NCBI GenBank assembly: GCA_011316305.1
Contig: SAUG01000072.1
Location: 248,001 to 312,000, forward strand
DNA: 64,000 nucleotides
Direction of reading: 5' to 3'
Origin: Rusavskia elegans
Taxonomy: Eukaryota; Ascomycota; Lecanoromycetes; Teloschistales; Teloschistaceae
Below the pieces are notes generated by a model, which saw only the letters and a list, made by a program, of their open reading frames with translations, was not told the origin of the DNA and searched no databases. Positions 1 to 9,643 of this stretch are shown here, piece after piece; the first letter of the stretch is position 1, and the number at the start of each line of letters is the position of its first letter. The translations under genes and the position numbers were made by a program.

Positions 1-626
1 TTATCGAATCCTTGGAGGTGAGGCCACAGTCCATATCCCCAATGCGTCCATGCTTGTCGGTTAGGACCGTCGTCACCTTGCTTTCCAGCCCACATGTCCG
101 GTCCCTTGCCGCTGAGAATATCCGTGAACCTGCTCCAAGTGTGGGCTCCCTTTTGTTTCTTGTCTCGAGGCCAAACAATTTGTCTCTTGCACTCCCGATT
201 CGACTTTGGCGGGCGACGAGGTGCATGAGGACCATCAGACCAGCGGAAATTTGGGTCTCGGAAATCAGCCCATGGGACAGCATCGAGGTCGGCCATGCCG
301 GATAAAGACTCACAATGCAGATTGTATAGATATACAAGGATCAAGATGTTCGAATCGAAGGAGCGTCATTCTGGCTGCTTTTGACTCTTTCACCTCTTTC
401 CTGAGTTGCCGGAGACGTTTGACCCAGCAAACCTCCCTAATGCGCCAGCTACGCGAACAGCGAATGGCCAACGCATTTCTGATCCACAAGTACACCTGAC
501 AATATGCTTGTATACAAACAATAAAGAAAGAAATCTTGGGCTTGAATGTTTTAGATCGCGTCAAACCACTCTGCAGCGGCAACGTTGTTCTTTGCGTCCG
601 CTTCCATGCAAGCACCCGCTTCTAGA
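1..626. other. Gene-free flank left of the MITE
   Basis: Only short overlapping open frames (under about 105 codons) on both strands, with no recognisable motif and no consistent splice pattern. I could not identify a gene. A partial gene entering from the left edge cannot be excluded. Confidence 0.4.
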
Positions 627-634
627 AGCTTTCT

Positions 635-1200
635 ATGGCGGACGATAGGGGGCTTCCAGACAAAACAAAGTCGGAGGGAAGAAGACCCAGATTTCGAGGT
701 TCGCTCGCAGATGTTCAATATTTTAAAATATAACTCTACCAGATCGGCTTAAAAAGTTACAATTCCGATATTATTCGAAAGCTCTAAATCTATTTACTCC
801 AAAATATAATTTTTAGATAATCCTACCGGTAGCGCATTGAGTTATTAGTAGCTAGGTTTTAGTAATAGGGAGATAAAGGGGCTTGGCGCAGCCTTACTTA
901 GCCCTACCCAGCCCTACCCAGCCCTACCCAGCCCTATAATCTCTCTTGGCAATACAAGGCTGAGGTAGCAAGTGGAAGCCCTAGGTTTATAGCGCTATAT
1001 ACTAATACGCTGAGGGTAGAATCAGTCAAAAAGAGTAGAATAGAGTATGTAGACGTAGCGCTTTCGAATAACACCGGAATTATCGCTTCTGGAGCAGATT
1101 TGGTGGAGTTATAAGCTGTCATTTTAAGCTCCAGGAGCTTGACCGGCAGTCTTCTTCCCTCCGACTTTGTTTTGTCTGGAAGCCCCCTATCGTCCGCCAT
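635..1200. mobile_element. Fold-back MITE with perfect 52-bp TIRs
   Basis: Seen directly: bases 635-686 and 1149-1200 are exact reverse complements of 52 bp, beginning ATGGCGGACGATAGG. The element is flanked by the direct repeat AGCTTTCT at 627-634 and 1201-1208, an 8-bp target-site duplication. The arms continue inward in diverged form: 761-782 matches the reverse complement of 1060-1081 at 20 of 22 positions, with further similarity around 729-750, giving arms of about 150 bp that could fold into a long hairpin. The interior is AT-rich and has no transposase frame, so this is a non-autonomous element. An 8-bp duplication fits the hAT superfamily. A 9-bp reading (Mutator-like) is possible because an A follows the duplication on both sides. 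Differences between the inner arms are mostly transitions, compatible with RIP or simple decay. Confidence 0.88.
890..939. repeat. 10-bp tandem repeat inside the MITE
   Basis: Units of AGCCCTACCC run from 900 with three perfect copies, a degenerate copy before (890-899) and a partial one after. The unit resembles the fungal telomere repeat CCCTAA, but the period is 10, so it is not a telomeric tract. Confidence 0.8.
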
Positions 1201-1208
1201 AGCTTTCT

Positions 1209-1864
1209 AGCCTGTACGACGTTGTCTGAATGATCTATGTCCCAACGCTTGGTCGGCTGCTCAGCCGCTTCCAATTACTAAGAGGATGTTGTGGGTTATC
1301 CGAGTCACCATGTGCCCTACACACACACAAGCTGCTCTTCAAGTCTCCTAGCACTGTTAGCCTCACCGATGTCAAAAAACCGCAGACAAACAGTCATTGC
1401 TTATTCGGATCAGCATGGCCTCTTCGATATATTCAAAATCCATATCTGAGCAGCGATGTCATGTTAGGAGTTGGAGAACCATTGAGACGCAAGATTAAAT
1501 CCCTGAGGCTGTGCGTCTGGACAATGAAATCGGATGTACCAGATCTCTCCATGGCCAAAAGCTGCAAGCGTGCTGGGATCCGCAAATATTCGACCAAATG
1601 TGACCGCCTTATGGAAGCGTCCTTCTGGATATTCAATGACCGATGAGCCGATCTGGAGCGCAGAGAGTCAAATATGAAGGCCGTGCAGTGCAGGCCGCCG
1701 CTTGTTCTTCATCATCGCACCTTCTCAGAACAAAGATAGAAGGACAAGAAGGCCAACAGAGCAATCAACCATGCTGCGAACCACATATAATCCAAATTCA
1801 ACTCATTGCACTAATTCTATCATCACAACTCTTATTCGCCTCAAGCTTCGAGCGACTATCAATA
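1209..1864. other. Intergenic stretch right of the MITE
   Basis: No supported gene. A minus-strand frame of about 40 codons around 1487-1635 reads like ordinary protein, but it has no start, no splice partner and no recognisable family, so it may be a relic or chance. Confidence 0.35.
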
Positions 1865-2428
1865 ATGTCCAAGACATCAACCACGGACCACGACACCGGC
1901 ATCACCGCCCTTGACGGACTGACAGCCCACCGCTCTCCTACCGACAATGACTCCGTCTACTTCACAGCCAGCGACGGCAGAGTTCCGGTACCACAAACCC
2001 AGCAGCGCACCACCACCGCTCCCATCGCACACGCTCCATCAACCCAGGACCCCAAAAGTAGTGACAGCCACAGCGACGATACAAACAGCTTGAAAGTCAA
2101 TGTCCACGCCTCCTCAATCGACGCCGCCTCAGTCGACCCCATGACCAGCGACGTCGGGGCACCGATCGCAGAAACCCAGCAATTCACCACCAAGGCTTCC
2201 TCCGCACACGTTCCGTCAACCCAGAGTCCCCACAGTAGTGACACCTACTGCAACGATACCGACAACTTGACTGCCCCATTTACAAATGGCCAGAACCGCT
2301 GCCCCCGAGGCACCGAAAGCATGCGTTCTCGTGCGCCGTGGCAACCCAATCCGGAGGACAAGTATGGTAGTACAGATGACGAGGAGGGTGGGGTTCCTAT
2401 TCCTCCTGGTCGTGGGCGAGAATGGTGA
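1865..2428 (+). CDS. Low-complexity hypothetical protein with internal repeat
   Basis: A single-exon frame of 187 residues from the ATG at 1865; the frame is open further upstream but that part does not look coding. I do not recognise a family. The protein is rich in Ser, Thr, Asp, Pro and Gln and looks disordered, with no signal peptide or membrane segment. It contains one approximate internal duplication of about 35 residues: a module around TQQRTTTAPIAHAPSTQ followed by TQQFTTKASSAHVPSTQ, each then followed by an SSDS/SSDT-x-x-DDT/NDT stretch. The C-terminus is short and acidic, then Gly/Pro/Arg-rich. It lies 660 bp from the MITE in a gene-poor region, which fits a lineage-specific gene or a chance open frame. 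The internal duplication and codon regularity favour a real coding sequence, but only weakly. Confidence 0.4.
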   Translation: MSKTSTTDHDTGITALDGLTAHRSPTDNDSVYFTASDGRVPVPQTQQRTTTAPIAHAPSTQDPKSSDSHSDDTNSLKVNVHASSIDAASVDPMTSDVGAPIAETQQFTTKASSAHVPSTQSPHSSDTYCNDTDNLTAPFTNGQNRCPRGTESMRSRAPWQPNPEDKYGSTDDEEGGVPIPPGRGREW

Positions 2429-3070
2429 TGGGTCTTGACGGAGCTGGGAGAGGCGTTGTTGGCACATGGAAAGGGAATGGATAGATGGAGGAGATTTCCC
2501 CGTCTTTCATGGCATTGAGATTGGGTGTCGGACATGGTATTGGATGCTTGGTTTTGGTTTTGGTGAATGAAGGGCATGTCTATTGTTATGGCATTCTTGC
2601 TTCCTGTGGGTATTGCAAACCTGCAGACGTTGAGAGAACGAGTGCTCTTAAATGAATCAATTCCGATGGAACACTAGCAGCCATTCCTGGATGATGTCGT
2701 GCTAAGTTGACGCCGGTAGCTGGTCCGCTTGTCGAGTGGCAGAGTGCTGCCATCCACGGAAGAAACTTGCCCCCAAGCGGATGGCTTTCAAAAATAGGTC
2801 TTCCGCCTTTACGTCTTGACTGTCAAAGGCACGTCTAGGCCGTCTTGTAAAGCTCCAGCAGCTAATATCCATTCAATCCCCTGCTCTACACACTATCCAA
2901 ATGCTCATACAACAAACCCCCAACAGAAATCTACATGAAAACATCCAACATACTTCGCACTCAACATCCAAAACAACAAACCCCCTCAGCTTTCGCCAGA
3001 AAAAGAAAGTGAAGAAAAAGCTCCACCAAGCCAAACCACCTCACCTCACCTCCCCACAACTCCTCCCCAC
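2429..3070. other. Intergenic stretch
   Basis: Holds the 3' flanks of two convergent genes. The stretch 2890-3070 is strongly A/C-rich on the plus strand. I see no gene or RNA. Confidence 0.4.
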
Positions 3071-4114
3071 TCACCACTCACACCCCTGCCCCACAGCCCC
3101 CAAAACCCTCCTCCTCAACCCACTCTCCATCGCCCCCAAAACACCCCCATAAAGCGCCTCAACAACACTATTCGGAATCCCCCTCTCAAACGCATTCCCC
3201 CCCTCATCACTCGCTCCCAACGTCTCCCTCAAAAACCTCTGACTCACCTCCCCCATCCCAATCGGAGCAAACCGTCTAATCTGCTCATCCAACACCGCCG
3301 ACCCGGGACTCATGAAACCCAAACTGAATTTCGTATCGTTCAAACTCCTCTGACTGAACAGGCCGATCCGGGCGGCTAGTGCTTCGACTTCCCGTTCCAA
3401 TGTCTGCCCGTCTTTATACCAGTTGTTGAAGAGGCCGATGCGGGTGCCGGTGGGGGCATCGATGGAGCGAGAGGCAAGGAGGTGTTCTAATGCGCGCGCT
3501 TTGCCGATGATGGGGCCCAGGGATATTTGTCCGCCTGCTTGAGCTACGAAGCCGTTGCTGTTTTCGTATTGCGATACTAGGGCGTCGGGGCCGGCGAAGC
3601 GCATGTCCATTTGGGAGGCGAGTTCCTGGCCGCCGCCGAAGGTGCGGCCGTTGATTTGGGCGATGAAGGCGGTGGAGGTTGTGGATTGGAGGAGGCGGCC
3701 GATGGAGATGAGTTGGGTGAGGGAGTTGAGAGCTGAGGGGGAGGAGCCATTGAGGTTGCGGAGGTCGAAGTGGGAGATGAAGAAGTTGGGGATGGTGGAG
3801 GAGAAGATGACGACTTTGGGGGTTGTTTTGTTGGGGGCGGGTTGGGTCCAGAGGAGGAAGGAGTGGAGGTCCGAGATTAGTTCTGTTGTTAGGAGGTTGA
3901 TGGGGGGGTTGTGGATGAGGACGCGGGTCACGTTGGCGTTTTGGGTGAATGAGAGGGTGCCGTGGGTTGAAGGGGGAGGGCTGATGAGGTCGCGGCCATG
4001 AAGGCTGGCGTGACGGTGCCCGTGAGAGACATGGTGACCAGAAGGCTCTCCGAGGGTGGGATTGATCAGAGACACCACTGCCACGAGAAAGGCAAGAATG
4101 AGACTCGACTGCAT
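3071..4114 (-). CDS. Secreted enoyl-CoA hydratase/isomerase-like (crotonase fold)
   Basis: Single exon, 347 residues from the Met at 4114. An upstream in-frame extension exists, but this start gives a clean signal peptide (residues 1-22, hydrophobic core LILAFLVAVVSL). The body is a crotonase-superfamily domain: NPPINLL near 69-75, VVIFSS...FFISHFDL at 101-118, the oxyanion-hole motif GGGQELA at 160-166, then a Glu at 184 exactly 20 residues after E164, the spacing of the two catalytic glutamates of enoyl-CoA hydratases. Three N-glycosylation sequons (near 61, 95 and 122) fit passage through the secretory pathway. Crotonases normally act on acyl-CoA in mitochondria, peroxisomes or cytosol, so a secretory version is odd and its substrate is unknown. 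The domain call is strong; extracellular location is inference. Confidence 0.85.
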   Translation of the reverse strand: MQSSLILAFLVAVVSLINPTLGEPSGHHVSHGHRHASLHGRDLISPPPSTHGTLSFTQNANVTRVLIHNPPINLLTTELISDLHSFLLWTQPAPNKTTPKVVIFSSTIPNFFISHFDLRNLNGSSPSALNSLTQLISIGRLLQSTTSTAFIAQINGRTFGGGQELASQMDMRFAGPDALVSQYENSNGFVAQAGGQISLGPIIGKARALEHLLASRSIDAPTGTRIGLFNNWYKDGQTLEREVEALAARIGLFSQRSLNDTKFSLGFMSPGSAVLDEQIRRFAPIGMGEVSQRFLRETLGASDEGGNAFERGIPNSVVEALYGGVLGAMESGLRRRVLGAVGQGCEW

Positions 4115-4282
4115 CGTGGGGACAATTGTGGTAATGAGATTAGACCCGAGGAACGCTTTTTCCAAAGATCGGGTTCTTCGCAGAGCAATTGAGGGATGCG
4201 CGAGAGAAAACGATGGTGGGCACGGTATATCGAAGTTCAAGTGGAGGAAGCAAGAGAGAGAGAGATCAAGTACACTGTTTCA

Positions 4283-4519
4283 GAACTCATCACTGCTTGC
4301 TTCATCAAGAGATGTCCTACATCTTTCAGATAAGGATCTCATCATCATATTTTGTGCCTGGAGAACCAGACATCGAACAAAGAACTTCTCATCACTAAGG
4401 GTTACTGAATTCATTACTGCTTGCTTCGTCAAGAGATGTCTTAGCAATTTCAGATAAGGATCTCATCATCATATCTTGTGCCCAGAGAGCCAAACATCGA
4501 ACAAAGAACTTCTCAACAC
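4283..4519. repeat. Two direct 113-bp copies upstream of the crotonase gene
   Basis: Copy 1 spans 4283-4395 and copy 2 4407-4519 (period 124). Both run from GAA(C/T)TCAT(C/T)ACTGCTTGC to the shared CATCGAACAAAGAACTTCTCA with a handful of substitutions. They lie about 170-400 bp upstream of the crotonase start codon, so they duplicate promoter sequence. Confidence 0.9.
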
Positions 4520-5146
4520 AGATTAGGAACTTACATTAGCCCGACTCATGACTTGGGTTTTTGAACGATGGTAACCTCAACAGCAATGGTGACGATGGCA
4601 AGAATGTGTAGATGCAAAAAACTGTTGTTCGCATCGATCAGAACAAATCTGCACAGCCGGGCAAGATCACATTCAACAGTAACTCGAATCAAACAGGAGA
4701 GTCTTCAACAGAGAGAGAAAACCCCGGCCGTGGAAGGGATTCTTTGAATTACCCGGGTCATCAGAATCTGGCCGAAACCGGAATCGAACCCTCGCCGTAT
4801 GAAACAGGATGGAGCGCCTCGATACGTCTTTGGTATACTAGCCATGTGTAGTACCCTACAGTCTTTCACCTCTTGGGACATCGAACCACCGGACAAGCTG
4901 GGCTTTGCTGGTGATTTCCACTCCATGGGAGTTGTATATATACCTTCGGCGCCTCGATGTGCAAGTGCAACAATATCCACGCTGTAGGCTATGCACACTG
5001 AACAAAAAAGGAAATGAATTCACTTATTCTACCATTGTTGCCCTCCGTAGCCACGATCCGGCTCTCTCCCTAGTCTTATGCTTCATCAATATGGCCCTGT
5101 TTCTACTCTTGGAGAGGCACGACTTCATCACAGCCATGACGCTGCT
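4520..5146. other. Intergenic stretch with one isolated B-box-like motif
   Basis: No gene. On the minus strand near 4775-4790 the sequence GGTTCGATTCC matches the Pol III B box, with TGGCTAGT (A-box-like) about 54 nt upstream. I could not fold it into a cloverleaf, so no tRNA is called. Confidence 0.35.
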
Positions 5147-6154
5147 TCATTCAATATCAAATTCGAACCAGCGATCTCGCTCGACGCCGTTCATGGGCTG
5201 GGCTGCCTGGTCGTACAGTGTCCTCTCCACGAATGTCACATGGCCTTGATGGTCGATGAGTACGACCGTCTGTTTTTGAGTTCCATACAATCCACTCAAA
5301 CCTTCTCGGGACTTCGTCGGATCCGTTTGCTGTTGCACTTGCAACGGTTCATCCGTCTTTCCGGCTGCCATCTCGTCGGCGTGCATATGATCCATTCCCT
5401 CTCCGCCAACAACGGGGATGAATATACTCTTTCTTAATTCTCTCACATAGCTCTTCCAACCTTCCTCTTTCTTTTTCCTCGGGAGGTTATCCGTGCTTAG
5501 CAGCTGCAGCAGTTCAGCTACCAGGCCTTCTTTGTTTTCCCTCCGTTGAGCGCTTCGTTCGATGGCTAATTGCATCAGCGTCTCTCCATCATTCACTTTG
5601 GGCCATGAGCGATCGTCGAATGCGGCATTGCTCAACCCGACCGTCTCGCCCTTTTGCTGCGCGATCCAGGTAAGACCTTCTACACTGGGGGTCCGGTTCG
5701 AGATGATCGCAAGCGGCTGCCCAACTTTGCCGCAAACCAGGCTGAATCCACCGACACCTGTCACACCGTCCCCTTCTACGAGATTGCGGGCAAAAGATGC
5801 GGTGTCTTCGGTGCTGTGCTTGTCCTGCATCAAGAAGGCATTGACCATGGCTCCTCGACTCCGAGATTCCTGTATGACCTGTCCTTCCTCCCGGAAGTTG
5901 GTCAAAACTGCAAGACGTCCTTGTTTGGTGATGCCTAACCAAGTGCCCTGGATTGGTCTGAGAAGGTCCCGGCCGCCGAGGATATGGCCGTTTGGAGCAG
6001 GCCACCACTCCGCAGCGGCTGTTGGACGGCTGAGGTATTCCTAAGAAGCCACTCAGCTAGGACCAGCTTGCGAGAGATACCGTCATACATCACGATTATT
6101 GATGAGAACGAGCGCGTAGTCCGGATGGGCGGTGGAGAAGAGGGCAATACACAT
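5147..6154 (-). CDS. tango2: TANGO2 (NRDE) family protein
   Basis: Two exons, 6089-6154 and 5147-6040, joined by a 48-bp GTATGA...TTAG intron; 319 residues. The N-terminus MCIALFSTAHPDYALVLINN followed by R-D-E carries the family's NRDE motif (residues 20-23), and the intron falls between its Asp and Glu. Downstream are the family hallmarks GGRDLL, WLGIT, LTNFRE and SRGAMVNAFL. The length is near that of other fungal members. TANGO2 proteins are linked to Golgi organisation, lipid and haem handling and mitochondrial metabolism in animals; the fungal role is not settled. The start is head-to-head with the HVA22-like gene, about 740 bp away. Family call very secure; biochemical function unknown. 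Confidence 0.9.
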
Positions 6155-6897
6155 CTTGGTCGAGGAGAAAGCTTGAAAGACCCGCACGACAGTGAAATGA
6201 TGGGGTTGCACGAACGAAATGGAATTTAGAAGGTACTTTTATACCAAAGCTTCTCCATCATCATCGATTCATCAAACGATTCGTCGAACCATTCATTGGA
6301 CGAAGGGCCACGAATTCAATTGAAAATGCCGCCGAGATAGCAAGTCACTCGCTCCTCTGGACTCAAAGCCACCGACATTCGAATTCCTTGATACCATATA
6401 ACCTGGGTTCTAAGCAAATGGTCAGAGGTTGCTGGCATCTGAGACAGATGGGACGACGTCGTACGAAGCAATCCCAAGCCGCGCGTTTGTCCCTGCGGCT
6501 ACTTGGAAAGCCTGATACTAGCTCATGCAAAATGCTTTCAAGCTAGCAATTATGATAGACCGTCCTATCGTGTCAAGCAATCGATATGGCCGGGATCAAA
6601 GGTGTGCAAACAATCGGTAAAGATATCGTGGTACCGACTGTTATACAACCTCATCACGATTGAACCCATGGTAAGATAAGATGGGGATATCGTGAAGGAT
6701 GAATTGCCAAGATTCTCGGTCTCGAAAGCGTTTTGCAAAAGCTAATAGTGGGGTACTGATTGCTTGATAAGCCCTACGGACATGTAGTATGCAAGGCAGC
6801 ATCATATGATCGAATGAGAGCGCTTCAGCTTTGCTCTCGGTATCCAGCTGCACACACTGCCTACTGACATTGAACGGCGATTTCTGCTTCTGCGACC
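6155..6897. other. Divergent intergenic region, TANGO2 / HVA22-like
   Basis: Shared upstream region of two head-to-head genes. No additional gene, repeat or RNA seen. Confidence 0.5.
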
Positions 6898-7943
6898 ATG
6901 TTCGATATCATCCCCAACCTTCTTTCGTAAGTCTATTCTTTCCCAGATAGCTTTCAATTAGCCAGATCTCCAAGGTTCGTAAGTGGATAGGCAATCAGAG
7001 TCGCTGACAGCTTCCAAGATCCGTCGTCACCATCCTCTTTCCCATCTTCGCCTCTTACAAAGCCCTCCGCACCTCCGATCCTGCCCAGTTGACACCATGG
7101 CTGATGTATTGGGTCGTCATCTCCTGCTTCTCCCTCGTTGAGTACTGGACCTTCTTCATCGTCTCCTGGGTCCCCTTCTACGCCTATCTCCGCCTCTTCC
7201 TCCTCTCTTATCTCGTCCTCCCTCAAACCCAGGGCGCCCGACTCATCTATCAATCTTACATCCATCCGTTTTTAGCCCATCATGAATCCGATATCGACAC
7301 CCTTATAACCAATGCCCACGACCGTGCCAAAGCTGTCGGGTTGCAGTATCTTAAGCGTGCGATTGACTTTGTCAAGCAAAATGTGCTAGGGATGCAAACA
7401 CAGCATGCGCCTCCGCCACGCCAAGGCGAGACTTATGCGCAGAATCTGCTCTCAAGATTCAACCTTCCTTCTGCGAGACAGGGCTTGGCCGCACCAGCTG
7501 GAGACTTCTATGGTTTGTTGAGCGCAGCTATTGGACAAGTTGGGGCCGCCAGCGGAAGTCGAGCTGCTGAAGTGGAGGAGATGAGTCGAAGTGGAACTTT
7601 GATCCCCAAGGACATAACCGATAATGCGGAGAAGATGACGTTCCTTGCGACGCAGAGGGAGCGGTTGCGAATGCTGTTGACGGCTCTCGATAAAGAGGCA
7701 AGTGATCTTTCCAACGAGGAGGTGATCCAAAAGGATGTCGAGCAGAGAATGGGCGAGCTGGCCGGGAAGAATTTGAAGAAGAGCCGTAGTGAGGCGGACT
7801 TTGATACCATTGATGATAAGGAAGAGATTGGTAGCGAGAAGCAGGGCAAGACCGCTGCCGGTGGTTGGATGCCATGGAATTGGATTCAAGGTGCCAAAGG
7901 GGAGACCAAGGCCAGATCGACTGGAGTCGATGCTGGTTCATGA
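6898..7943 (+). CDS. REEP/Yop1/HVA22 (TB2/DP1) membrane-shaping protein
   Basis: Exon 1 6898-6926, 92-bp intron, exon 2 7019-7943; 317 residues. The first ~100 residues are a TB2/DP1/HVA22 domain: two hydrophobic hairpins including FPIFASYKAL, WLMYWVVISCFSLVEYWT, WVPFYAYLRLFLLSYLVLPQ and GARLIYQSYIHPFL. Proteins of this family insert hairpins in the ER membrane and help shape tubules. Canonical Yop1 is about 170-180 residues; this one has a C-terminal extension of roughly 170 residues, with a likely amphipathic/coiled part (residues ~190-250) and an acidic Ser-rich tail, more like the second, longer HVA22-like paralogue of filamentous fungi than Yop1 itself. The tiny first exon supplies MFDIIPNLLS. 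Confidence 0.88.
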
Positions 7944-8082
7944 TGCAGTCGTCGGCCCTGCCGGTAGAAACTATTGACAATTAGACATCCAGGCCATGAG
8001 TATTAGGTAGAGTCGTGATATAGCATTCCACTTTATGAACTGAACTCTGATTCCCAGTGGAATTCCTGGAATTCCAGCGCTG

Positions 8083-9069
8083 TCAGCCTGGCTGCGCAAG
8101 AGTAACGACACCCTCAACGACGTCGTTGACCATGCTCTTTGCTTGAAGTCCATTAAGCCATTTCCGAGGTATAGCTTCTACGCCATAGAAAGCACCGGCT
8201 ATACCGCCATATATAGCACCCACGGTATCTGCGTCGTCTCCAAGATTCACGGCCTTCAATGCACCTTCTTCGAATGAAGCGGTCGTAAAGAAGGCCCATA
8301 ACGATGCTTCCAGACTGTGCACGACGTAACCTGACGATGAGATCTGCTCTTCCGAGACCTCTTGCCACGCTTCGAACGCGTGATACTTTGCAAAGCGGCT
8401 CTTCAAATCAGGATCTTCGAAGGTCCAATTCGCAACGATCAAAGCTAGATCAGGTTTGACAATGTCCCGGAACGTAGATGCAATGAGTTTTGTGTAGATT
8501 CTGCAAGCCTCGGTATTCGTGGGGTACGGATGTGTGAGCTGCGAAGAAGAAGCGGCGTGCTCCATCGCTTTTGCGACATCCTCATTGAAGACAAGACCGA
8601 TTGGAGAAACACGCATGAGAGATCCATTCCCACACTGGATCTTGTGCTTCAAAGCCTTGTCAATGGCCAGCTGGCCCCTCTTTAGCACTTCTGCGGCCGA
8701 TCCGCTCTTTGCAAACTCTTCCCTCCAAATCGACAAGGCGTTCCGCGTAGCATTCCCAATGTCGAAGCATTTGCCTGTGGAGCTCATGTAGCCCTCTTTG
8801 AACCATTGCATGTACTTTTTCACCTGATCTTGCAACAAAATGTCTCCATCATTCTCGACGAGCGATTGGGCCAGGCACAGCGTCATGGAGGTATCGTCAG
8901 TCCAGGAACCCGGCGGGAGGTCGAAGTTGGGGTTGTAGCGCATAGCTGTGACGGAGGAAAAGGCGCCTCTTCGACAGAATTCAACAGGAGCGCCGAGGGC
9001 ATCGCAAACCGCGACACCATAGAGAGAGCCTCGAACGCGATAAGCGGTGGACATTGGAGCGGCCATCAT
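8083..9069 (-). CDS. ADP-ribosylglycohydrolase (ARH/DraG family)
   Basis: Single exon, 328 residues; Met 1, 2 or 6 could each be the start. ADP-ribosylglycohydrolases remove ADP-ribose from proteins or other acceptors using a binuclear Mg2+ site. The metal-binding signatures are present: GSLYGVAVCDALGAPVEF near residue 14, GSWTDDTSM at 54-62 (T57, D58, D59) and NLGDDADTVGAIYGG from 275 (D278, D279, D281, T282). The central CGNGSLMRVSP is also typical. The length and single all-helical domain fit the family. There is no targeting signal, so it is probably cytosolic or nuclear. The substrate (Arg-, Ser- or other ADP-ribose) cannot be told from sequence. Confidence 0.93.
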   Translation of the reverse strand: MMAAPMSTAYRVRGSLYGVAVCDALGAPVEFCRRGAFSSVTAMRYNPNFDLPPGSWTDDTSMTLCLAQSLVENDGDILLQDQVKKYMQWFKEGYMSSTGKCFDIGNATRNALSIWREEFAKSGSAAEVLKRGQLAIDKALKHKIQCGNGSLMRVSPIGLVFNEDVAKAMEHAASSSQLTHPYPTNTEACRIYTKLIASTFRDIVKPDLALIVANWTFEDPDLKSRFAKYHAFEAWQEVSEEQISSSGYVVHSLEASLWAFFTTASFEEGALKAVNLGDDADTVGAIYGGIAGAFYGVEAIPRKWLNGLQAKSMVNDVVEGVVTLAQPG

Positions 9070-9643
9070 TCAATCCGAGTGCTCAGCTCAAACATTTGGG
9101 ACAGTTCGGCTTGCTGAGTTCTTCTCAAAACTGCCAGTGCTCATTACATCGGGCACATGGGTAGAATTGGCTTGACACGGTTGATTCGCCCGAAATCGGT
9201 CACCAAGTAGATATGATGGTGTGCAAAAATTTGGATGTCGATTCAAGTTCTTTGTGCCAAGACTCGGACGCCTCTGAACCCCTTTTCGGCTTGGACTTCT
9301 CCCGGACTCTTGTCACTCAACATGTTAAACGTCTTATTGGGTTCGTCGCCTGCTATGGCAAGATCATTATACACTTCTCCGTGGAGCATACAGTGGGAGG
9401 CGTTCAGTGCGGATCAGGATGAACAGCACGCGTCATATCATGTGTATCCCAAGCATTACACATGACATGAACATTATATGCCCCCAGCTACTTTTTTCAT
9501 CGATTCCATATACCTTGATATCATGACACGCAACCACACCTTCACCTGCGCGAGCCACCGTACGCCCACGCTATGCTCGGGGTATCATCGTCCGTGACAC
9601 GTCTGATCGTTGAACAAAACCCGCTGACGCCAAAAACAAACAC
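9070..9643. other. Intergenic stretch
   Basis: Between the ADP-ribosylglycohydrolase start and the rictor stop. No gene or repeat seen. Confidence 0.5.

Noticed and set aside
934..1200. 88-codon frame starting at the MITE terminus (MADDRGLPDK...)
   Set aside because: The same start is present in both inverted ends and the rest has no protein-like features; an incidental reading of the TIR.
1433..1646. Minus-strand protein-like frame beside the MITE
   Set aside because: No start codon, splice partner or recognisable family; too short to support.
3071..4114. First thought that the second catalytic glutamate of the crotonase was missing
   Set aside because: Counting residues from E164 places E184 exactly at the canonical position, so both are present.
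4765..4900. tRNA gene on the minus strand (GGTTCGATTCC B box with an A-box-like TGGCTAGT)
   Set aside because: The T-stem has mismatches, the acceptor arms do not pair and the D-arm cannot be folded. At best a tRNA relic.
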